Source of the DNA: UBA4658 sp002405485
Lineage (GTDB): Bacteria; Planctomycetota; Phycisphaerae; Phycisphaerales; UBA1924
DNA: 8,519 nt
Direction: 5' to 3'
Assembly: GCA_036823255.1 (NCBI GenBank)
Contig: DAISGC010000119.1
Span: 1 to 8,519, forward strand
Under the pieces are notes generated by a model. That model did no database searches. It saw only the letters and a list, made by a program, of their open reading frames with translations, and was not told where the DNA came from. Within the stretch, counting starts at the first letter, position 1. Each line of letters starts with the position of its first letter. A program made the translations under genes and the position numbers. Shown here piece after piece: positions 1 to 5,258 of this stretch.

Positions 1-33
1 AAGGTGGTGCGGCGGGAGGAGTCGGCAGGATGA
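1..33 (+). CDS. Possible 3' end of an upstream gene
   Basis: Frame 1 reads ten codons and then TGA at 31-33. The codons are G- or C-ended except for the last two (GCA, GGA) and resemble the codon use of the genes further right, so this could be the C-terminal tail of a gene that starts outside the window. The peptide (KVVRREESAG) is too short to identify. It could equally be non-coding, because the other two forward frames are also open across the left edge. Confidence 0.25.
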   Translation, partial: KVVRREESAG

Positions 34-48
34 GCGCGGGATGTGCGC

Positions 49-66
49 GGGGAGGGGGGGGGTGGG
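49..66 (+). other. G-run with G-quadruplex potential
   Basis: The plus strand has GGGG, A, nine Gs, T and GGG in succession. This satisfies the four-tract pattern of at least three Gs with short loops. It lies about 120 bases upstream of the globin-like gene, in non-coding DNA. The pattern is seen directly; folding or any role is inference. A GC-rich genome produces some such runs by chance. Confidence 0.4.
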
Positions 67-139
67 CGTGGTCAGGGTCCGATAAGCGGAGGCGTGGAGA
101 GGGGGTGCAAGCGGGCGTCCAGCCGAGTCGATAGACGCC

Positions 140-166
140 AGGACCGGGACGTGATCCCGGACTCCT
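140..166 (+). promoter_or_regulatory. Inverted repeat abutting the globin-like gene's ribosome binding site
   Basis: CCGGGA (144-149) and TCCCGG (155-160) form a perfect 6-bp stem around the 5-nt loop CGTGA. The flanks AGGA (140-143) and TCCT (163-166) extend it to 10 bp with a 2-nt bulge. The right arm ends directly before GGAGG (167-171), the only Shine-Dalgarno-like sequence for the start at 184. It could be an operator for a dimeric regulator or an mRNA hairpin in the 5' leader. It has no T-tract, so it is not a terminator. Confidence 0.4.
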
Positions 167-183
167 GGAGGCGCGGACGCATC

Positions 184-612
184 ATGATGACAAGCGAGCA
201 GGTTGAATGTGTGCGTGCGTCGTACAAGGCCCTTGCGTTGCGAGGCGAGGAGCTTGCGGAGCAGTTCTTCACGCGGCTGCTGAGCAAGCAGCCGATGCTG
301 CGTGCGATCCTGCCGAGGGATCAGTGGCAGCGGACGCACGAGCTGATGGGTGGGCTGGGGATGATCGTGAAGGGTCTTGGGCGGATCGAGAGTGTCGAGG
401 GGATGCTGATGGAGTTCGGGGCGCGGGCGCAGCGAGCGGGTGTCATGCCGCAGCACTACGGCGTGGCGCGTGAGGCGCTGGTGGAGACGCTTCGGGACCT
501 CTCTGGACCGGGGTGGACGCGGGAGCACGAGGAGAGCTGGAGGATCGCGCTGAACACGGTGACATCGCTGGTGCTGCTGGGGGCCGGGCGGGCGCGGGCG
601 CGAGCGGCGTGA
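184..612 (+). CDS. Single-domain globin-like protein lacking heme-pocket residues
   Basis: The 142-residue product matches the globin domain of bacterial flavohemoglobins and Vitreoscilla-type hemoglobins along its whole length: helix A/B (SEQVECVRASY, GEELAEQFFTRLL), helix E (THELMGGLGMIVKGL), then the F-G region with PQHYGVAREALVETL. There is no reductase domain. Aligned by eye with E. coli Hmp, the proximal heme ligand His85 becomes Ala82, Tyr B10 becomes Phe29, Phe CD1 becomes Leu43 and Gln E7 becomes Arg50. The Tyr95 equivalent is kept as Tyr92. Family membership is fairly clear; oxygen or NO binding is doubtful, and the protein may be a non-heme globin fold. I chose ATG 184 because homology begins there and GGAGG lies 12 bases upstream (ATG 187 is equally possible). 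An upstream GTG at 43 would add a low-complexity Gly/Arg stretch with no family match. The gene stands alone, closed by a terminator at 660-692. Confidence 0.75.
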   Translation: MMTSEQVECVRASYKALALRGEELAEQFFTRLLSKQPMLRAILPRDQWQRTHELMGGLGMIVKGLGRIESVEGMLMEFGARAQRAGVMPQHYGVAREALVETLRDLSGPGWTREHEESWRIALNTVTSLVLLGAGRARARAA

Positions 613-659
613 TCGCAAGTGCCCGGTCGGCGGGCAGGCTGCATGAAGACAGTCCCTCT

Positions 660-692
660 GGGGCCGGACTTACCTATAGTCGGCCCCTTTTT
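660..692 (+). terminator. Intrinsic terminator after the globin-like gene
   Basis: GGGGCC (660-665) pairs with GGCCCC (682-687), and GACT (667-670) pairs with AGTC (678-681). This gives a 10-bp stem with one bulged G (666) and a 7-nt loop (TACCTAT). TTTTT follows at 688-692. It is a textbook Rho-independent terminator, 47 bases after the globin-like stop and 44 bases before the aspS start. It should separate the two transcription units unless it acts as an attenuator in an aspS leader. Confidence 0.85.
675..680 (+). promoter_or_regulatory. Candidate -10 box for aspS, inside the terminator hairpin
   Basis: TATAGT matches the bacterial -10 consensus at five of six positions and resembles the other -10 boxes in the window. 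Transcription would start near 687, about 50 bases before the aspS ATG. No good -35 is visible 16-18 bases upstream (the region reads AGTCCCTC). The hexamer is also part of the terminator loop and stem, so the match may be accidental. No better promoter is visible between the terminator and aspS. Confidence 0.3.
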
Positions 693-736
693 CATTGGGT
701 TCATGGAAGGTTTTTTCTCACCGGACTGAGTGCACC

Positions 737-2602
737 ATGCTTCGACGGACCGTCACCTGCGGCGAGCTGCGAGATCAGCACATCGGCCAGACCGTTGTTC
801 TCAACGGCTGGGTCAACTCGTACCGCGATCATGGCAACCTGATCTTCATCGATCTGCGGGATCGGTTCGGGCTCACGCAGCTCGTGTTCGATCCGGACAA
901 CGGCGTGAGCCAGGCGATGATGGACGCGGCGGACAAGCTGCGGAACGAGGATGTGATCGCGGTGAAGGGACTGGTGCGGACGCGCGTGGGCGGGCCGAAC
1001 CCGAAGCTGGCGACGGGGACGGTGGAGGTGGTGGTGCAGGAGCTGGAGGTGCTGAGCAAGACGGCGAACCCGCCGTTCCTGCCGGACGATCTCGGGAAGC
1101 TGCCCAACGAGGAGATCCGGCTGAAGCACCGGTACGTGGATCTGCGTCGCCCGCGGATGCAGCACATTCTGGGGCTTCGGCACCGGGTGATGCAGTCGAC
1201 GCGGCGGTACTTTGACGAGAACGGGTTTCTGGAGGTGGAGACGCCGATCCTGTACAAGAGCACGCCGGAGGGCGCGCGGGAGTTTCTGGTGCCGAACCGG
1301 CACGTTCCGGGTTCGTGGTACGCGCTGCCGCAGAGTCCGCAGCTCTTCAAGCAGATTCTGATGGTGTCGGGGTGCGACCGGTACATGCAGATCTGTCGGT
1401 GCTTCCGGGATGAGGATCCGCGCGCCGATCGCCAGGCGGAGTTCAGCCAGATCGATCTGGAGATGAGCTTTGTCCGGCGTGAGCACGTGATGGAGATGAT
1501 GGAGGGCTTTGCGCGTCGGCTGTGGAAGGACGTGCTCGGGCTAGACGTGCCCAAGTTCCAGGTCATGGGGTATCGCGACGCGATGGAAACCTACGGGATC
1601 GATCGCCCCGACACGCGCTATGACCTGAAGATCGTCGACGTGAGCGAACTGGCGGCCAAGACCGACTTCGGCGTGTTCAAGACCGCGCTCGAGAAGGGGA
1701 AGGATCGGCCGCGGTTCAACAGCAAGAAGGGCGTGGTCAAGGCGATCCGCGTGCCGGGCGGGGGCGAGAAGCTGACGCGGAAGATCACCGACGGGTACAC
1801 GGAGTTTGTCAAGGGGTTCGGCGCCGGCGGCGTGGCCGTGAGCAAGGTCATCGCGGGGCCGGATGGCCAGCCGATGTTCGAGACGGGCGTGGCGAAGTTC
1901 CTCGAGCCCGCGCGGCAGGAGTGGCTTGGCGCACTTGGGTTGAAGGTCGGCGACACGGTGCTGTTCGTGGCGGACGCGTACGCGATCGCCACGAAGGCGA
2001 TCGGGGAGCTGCGCCAGAAGGTGGCGCGGGACATGGACATGGTTCCGAAGCCGGGGGTTGAGGGCGGGCCCTGGAACTTCCTGTGGGTGGTCGACTTCCC
2101 GATGTTCGAACGGAACAAGGAGACGGGCAAGTGGGTGGCGATGCACCATCCCTTTACATCGCCGCGGGACGACCAGATGCAGGCGTTCCTGGACGCGGAC
2201 CCCGAGGACGAGGTGACGATCGAGTCGATCGTGAGCGCGGGGTACGACATGGTGCTCAACGGCAGTGAGATCGCCGGCGGCAGCGTGCGCATCCATAATC
2301 AGGACGTGCAGAGCAAGGTCTTCAAGCTGCTTGGGCTGACGCCTGAGCAGGCGAAGGAGAAGTTCAGCTTCCTGCTGGAGGCGCTGAGCTTCGGCGCTCC
2401 GCCGCACGCGGGGATTGCGTTCGGGCTTGATCGGCTGATCATGCACCTTGTGGGGACGGACAACATCCGCGACGTGATCGCGTTCCCCAAGACGCAGATC
2501 GGTCAGGACCTGATGACGGGTGCGCCCGGATTCGTGACCGAGGCGCAGTTGAAGGATCTGTACGTGAAGAACGTGGTGCCCGAGGCACCGGCCAAGTCCT
2601 GA
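737..2602 (+). CDS. aspS: Aspartyl-tRNA synthetase, bacterial type
   Basis: Class II aminoacyl-tRNA synthetase that charges tRNA-Asp with aspartate in the cytoplasm. The 621-residue product has the full bacterial layout. The N-terminal anticodon-binding OB domain (about 1-110) includes GWVNSYRDHG. Class II motif 1 ends in VETPIL (Pro170). Motif 2 has FRDEDPRADRQ with Arg224, followed by AEFSQID. A bacterial GAD insertion domain lies at roughly 290-425. Motif 3 has GLDR with Arg566, followed by NIRDVIAFPK. Length is slightly above the E. coli enzyme. His32 sits where discriminating enzymes such as E. coli's have Leu (RRRDLG) and where non-discriminating ones have His, which hints that it may also charge tRNA-Asn. 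I chose ATG 737 because the family N-terminus begins there; an in-frame TTG at 695 would add 14 unrelated residues. The Shine-Dalgarno is weak. The gene converges on the minus-strand dehydrogenase 26 bases away. Confidence 0.97.
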   Translation: MLRRTVTCGELRDQHIGQTVVLNGWVNSYRDHGNLIFIDLRDRFGLTQLVFDPDNGVSQAMMDAADKLRNEDVIAVKGLVRTRVGGPNPKLATGTVEVVVQELEVLSKTANPPFLPDDLGKLPNEEIRLKHRYVDLRRPRMQHILGLRHRVMQSTRRYFDENGFLEVETPILYKSTPEGAREFLVPNRHVPGSWYALPQSPQLFKQILMVSGCDRYMQICRCFRDEDPRADRQAEFSQIDLEMSFVRREHVMEMMEGFARRLWKDVLGLDVPKFQVMGYRDAMETYGIDRPDTRYDLKIVDVSELAAKTDFGVFKTALEKGKDRPRFNSKKGVVKAIRVPGGGEKLTRKITDGYTEFVKGFGAGGVAVSKVIAGPDGQPMFETGVAKFLEPARQEWLGALGLKVGDTVLFVADAYAIATKAIGELRQKVARDMDMVPKPGVEGGPWNFLWVVDFPMFERNKETGKWVAMHHPFTSPRDDQMQAFLDADPEDEVTIESIVSAGYDMVLNGSEIAGGSVRIHNQDVQSKVFKLLGLTPEQAKEKFSFLLEALSFGAPPHAGIAFGLDRLIMHLVGTDNIRDVIAFPKTQIGQDLMTGAPGFVTEAQLKDLYVKNVVPEAPAKS

Positions 2603-2628
2603 CGAACCAGCAGTCGGGAGAGTCGGTC

Positions 2629-3378
2629 TCAGACGGTGCCGGCGGATCCCTTGCGCATAAAGATGGTCTGGCCGTTCTTGATGTCCCGTTCGCCGGAGAC
2701 GCAGGCGAGGATCTCCTCGGCGACGGTTTCGGGGCTCAGGCAGTGCTCGCCGGGAAGAGCGTCGCGATCAAAGATGGCTCGGAGCATCGGGGTTTCAACC
2801 GCTCCTGGGGCGACGGCGAAGGCGCGGACGCCGATCTCTCTCCCCTCCTTGGCGCAGGACTTGGCCATGAGGTTGAGCGGGGCTTTGCTGGCGGCATAGG
2901 CGAAGAACCCGGGGAAGGGGTCGTCGGTGCCGAGGGTGGAGACGTTGACGATGCAGTGGCCGATGGGCGACCGCCGCCCCTCGGCGTGCTGTCTGAGAAA
3001 GACGGTCCATGCGGCGGCGATCGCGCACGCCGGTCCGACCGCGTTGGTCATGTAGACCTGCTGCAGGATTTCCGGGGTGGTCTTGTCAATGGGCAGGAGC
3101 GGAGCGGCGGCGGCGTTGTTGATGAGGACGTCGAGCCGGCCGAAGCTGCCCAGAGCGGCGGTGACCATCTGCGCGCCGCTGGCCGGATCGGAGACGTCCA
3201 TGGGCGCAATGACGCCGTCGGCATGCTCGGGGAAATCGTCAAGGGTCTCGTCGAGCGGTTCGGCACGACGGCCAACAAGGACGATTCGGAGTCCTTCGCG
3301 TGCGAGGGCGAGTGCGGTGGCTCGGCCGATGCCCGATCCTGCGCCGGTGACGATGGCCACGGGGACGATCTGTTCCAT
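2629..3378 (-). CDS. Short-chain dehydrogenase/reductase (SDR)
   Basis: NAD(P)-dependent oxidoreductase of the classical SDR family with a Rossmann fold; 249 residues, the usual length. The cofactor-binding motif is TGAGSGIG (11-18). An NNAAA motif (87-91) stands in for the usual NNAG. The catalytic set Asn112, Ser147, Tyr161 and Lys165 (YAASK) is present. APGAVETPM (190-198) is the conserved loop after the active site. Arg37-Arg38 at the end of the second strand favour NADP(H). Ser147 and Tyr161 are 14 apart instead of the usual 13, so a one-residue insertion lies between them. The substrate cannot be read from sequence. It is likely cytoplasmic, as no signal or membrane segment is seen. I chose ATG 3378 because the first beta-strand begins directly after it; the longer frame to 3450 adds 24 residues without family character. 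No Shine-Dalgarno is visible; a -10 box 7 bases upstream suggests a leaderless mRNA. It is transcribed alone, divergent from the solute-binding protein. Confidence 0.92.
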   Translation of the reverse strand: MEQIVPVAIVTGAGSGIGRATALALAREGLRIVLVGRRAEPLDETLDDFPEHADGVIAPMDVSDPASGAQMVTAALGSFGRLDVLINNAAAAPLLPIDKTTPEILQQVYMTNAVGPACAIAAAWTVFLRQHAEGRRSPIGHCIVNVSTLGTDDPFPGFFAYAASKAPLNLMAKSCAKEGREIGVRAFAVAPGAVETPMLRAIFDRDALPGEHCLSPETVAEEILACVSGERDIKNGQTIFMRKGSAGTV

Positions 3379-3385
3379 GACCCAG

Positions 3386-3391
3386 AGCGTA
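3386..3391 (-). promoter_or_regulatory. Leaderless-type -10 box for the SDR gene
   Basis: On the minus strand the start region reads TACGCT, seven bases (CTGGGTC), then ATG. A transcript starting about seven bases after the -10 would begin at the A of the start codon, which explains the missing Shine-Dalgarno. The same arrangement appears on the plus strand at 3446-3461. The -35 region is poor (CTGCCG-like, 3 of 6 matches). Confidence 0.5.
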
Positions 3392-3445
3392 TCGGAGGAT
3401 GGGGTTTGGCGGCAGAGGTGGCGCGAAGACGCAGCGGGTGGGCCG

Positions 3446-3451
3446 TACACT
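3446..3451 (+). promoter_or_regulatory. Leaderless-type -10 box for the solute-binding protein operon
   Basis: TACACT is followed by seven bases (CCGGGTC) and ATG 3459. The hexamer matches the -10 consensus at four of six positions, including the key TA and final T. The spacing places the transcription start at or next to the start codon, and no Shine-Dalgarno precedes the gene. No convincing -35 is present. It probably drives the solute-binding protein, pyk and cinA together. Confidence 0.5.
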
Positions 3452-3458
3452 CCGGGTC

Positions 3459-5258
3459 ATGGGGCCACGGATCACCGTACTCGGGTTGTTGCTGGTCGTG
3501 CTCGCGCTTCCGTTCATCGTGCGCGGTTTCGCCGCCACGGGCGGGGGCGTGGATCGTGGGGGAGAGGGGGATGGCGGGCGACGTGCGGCGGAGGGGCTGA
3601 AGCTGGTGGTGGTCACGCCGCACATCGAGCAGATCCGCGAGGAGTTCGGGATTGCCTTTGATCGCTGGCATCGTCGGGAGTTCGGCTCGCCGGTGTACGT
3701 GGACTGGCGGACGCCGGGGGGCACCTCGGACATCATGAAGCAGCTGGAGGCCTCGTTCGCAGCCGCGGCTCGGAGCGGGGCGATCGACGGGTCCGGATCG
3801 GCGGCCAAGGGCTCGGCACCGTTTGACCTGTTCTTTGGCGGGGGCTCGTTCGAGCATGGGAAGATGAAGGAGGTTCGCACGGCGACGGGTCCCGGCGGAC
3901 AGGTTGTGCGGTATCGCCTCGGGGTTGCGGCGAGCTTCACGCAGGCGCAACTCGACGCGTGGTTCGGCGAGAATCGCATCGGGGCGCAGACGCTGTATGA
4001 CCCTGATCGGTACTGGATCGGAACGGCGTTGTCGGGCTTCGGCATCGTGTACAACAAGGACGTGCTGGCGCGGATCGGGGTGAAGGAGCCGACGTCGTTC
4101 GCGGATCTGTGCGACCCCCGGTACCGCAACATGCTGGCGCTGGCGGACGGTCGACAGTCGGGGTCGGTGACGACGACGTACGAGTCGATCCTGAACAAGG
4201 AGAAGTGGGCCGGTTGGCGGACGCTGCGCGAGTTGTGCGCCAACGCGCGGTACTTCGCGTCCGCGGCGACGCGTCCGCCGATCGACGTGAGTCAGGGCGA
4301 GGCGGCGGCGGGGCTGGCGATCGATTTCTACGGTCGCGGGCAGGCGCAGGCGGTGCTCGCGCCGGGGCAGGATCCGGCGAGCGGTCGGGTCGGGTATGTT
4401 GATCCGGAGGGCGCGGTGTACATCGATGCGGATCCGGCGTCGATTCTGAACGGTGCGCAGTCGCCGGAGCTTGCCGAGCGGTTCATCGCGTTCTGTCTGA
4501 GCGAGGAGGGACAGTCGCTCTGGCAGTTCAAGAGCAAGCAGCGTCGGAGGGGAGAAGGCCAGAGCGGACCGGCGCTTGAGCTCGGACCGGAGCGGTACGA
4601 GCTGCGTCGAATGCCGATTCGCCGGGAGATGTACGAGCGGCATCTGGCGATGTTCGTGGACAAGGCGGATCCGTTCAAGCTTGCGAGCGACGTGAAGCCC
4701 CGAGGCTGGCGGAGCGCGATCGCTCCGATGATGGCGGCGTTCGGGATCGACACGGCTCCGGATCTGCGGGAGGCGTGGAGGGTGCTGAACCTTGCCCGCG
4801 AGCGGCACTCGGCGGGCGGGTTTCCGGCGGACGTGCTCGCCGAGATGGAGCGGCTGTTCTATGAGATGCCGACGCACCGCTTTCGCCCAGGGTCGCTGTA
4901 CGCCGATCCGCGGGTGCTTGCCGAGGTGCCGCGAGCGGCACTGGATGAACTCGCGGCCCGGAAGATCTCGACGTTCGACCGTCTTGGGGAGTCTCTGAAG
5001 GACTCGCAGGTGACTGCGAAGCTCAAGCCGGAAGTGGTCACCGCCTGGGAGATGATCCTGGGCAGGCGCGGCGAGCTTGATGATCCATCTGCAGATCGCA
5101 CCGCGCCGTTCTCCGAGGAGACGTATCGGGCCATCCGCATGGACGTCGACTCGTTCCGGGATCTTGATCACGGCAAGCGGACGCTGATCGCGTACACGGA
5201 GTTCTTCAGGTCGAACTATCGACGGGTGATCCGCCTCGGATCGGAGCATGGACTGTGA
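3459..5258 (+). CDS. Exported ABC-type solute-binding protein with long C-terminal extension
   Basis: The 599-residue product starts with MGPR, a hydrophobic stretch (about 5-21) and a possible cleavage site near GFA/A (about 25), so it is probably exported or membrane-anchored. There is no lipobox cysteine. A Gly/Arg-rich linker (28-46) follows. Residues about 47-355 look like a periplasmic binding protein of the iron(III)/AfuA-like type II group: VVTPH (51-55), DLFFGGG (123-129), YWIGTALSGFGIVYN (from 185), AIDFYG (287-292) and SEEGQSLW (from 348). The family binds a ligand such as ferric ion, phosphosugar or polyamine for an ABC importer; the ligand here is unknown. Residues about 356-599 form an extra charged region that I cannot assign. 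Typical family members are near 340 residues. No permease or ATPase is adjacent. The stop overlaps the start of pyruvate kinase. ATG 3459 gives a clean signal segment; the frame opens at 3399, but the added residues have no export character. Confidence 0.85.
   Translation: MGPRITVLGLLLVVLALPFIVRGFAATGGGVDRGGEGDGGRRAAEGLKLVVVTPHIEQIREEFGIAFDRWHRREFGSPVYVDWRTPGGTSDIMKQLEASFAAAARSGAIDGSGSAAKGSAPFDLFFGGGSFEHGKMKEVRTATGPGGQVVRYRLGVAASFTQAQLDAWFGENRIGAQTLYDPDRYWIGTALSGFGIVYNKDVLARIGVKEPTSFADLCDPRYRNMLALADGRQSGSVTTTYESILNKEKWAGWRTLRELCANARYFASAATRPPIDVSQGEAAAGLAIDFYGRGQAQAVLAPGQDPASGRVGYVDPEGAVYIDADPASILNGAQSPELAERFIAFCLSEEGQSLWQFKSKQRRRGEGQSGPALELGPERYELRRMPIRREMYERHLAMFVDKADPFKLASDVKPRGWRSAIAPMMAAFGIDTAPDLREAWRVLNLARERHSAGGFPADVLAEMERLFYEMPTHRFRPGSLYADPRVLAEVPRAALDELAARKISTFDRLGESLKDSQVTAKLKPEVVTAWEMILGRRGELDDPSADRTAPFSEETYRAIRMDVDSFRDLDHGKRTLIAYTEFFRSNYRRVIRLGSEHGL
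5243..5246 (+). promoter_or_regulatory. Ribosome binding site for pyruvate kinase
   Basis: GGAG lies eight bases before GTG 5255, inside the last codons of the solute-binding protein gene. It decides the GTG start, because the nearby ATG at 5248 is in another frame. Together with the GTGA stop/start overlap it points to translational coupling of the two genes. Confidence 0.6.

Noticed and set aside
43..183. N-terminal extension of the globin-like protein from GTG 43
   Set aside because: The added 47 residues are Gly/Arg low complexity encoded through the G-run and the hairpin; family homology and the Shine-Dalgarno support 184.
2603..2628. Bidirectional terminator between the convergent aspS and SDR genes
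   Set aside because: The 26-bp gap has no stable hairpin or T-tract on either strand.
2743..3600. 285-residue plus-strand frame across the SDR and divergent region
   Set aside because: It is Gly/Asp/Arg-rich without motifs, overlaps the SDR in antisense, and runs out of frame into the solute-binding protein.
3048..5249. 733-residue open frame on the minus strand
   Set aside because: It is antisense to the SDR and solute-binding protein genes, is very rich in Arg, His and Pro with no motif, and is a by-product of GC-rich codons lacking antisense stops.
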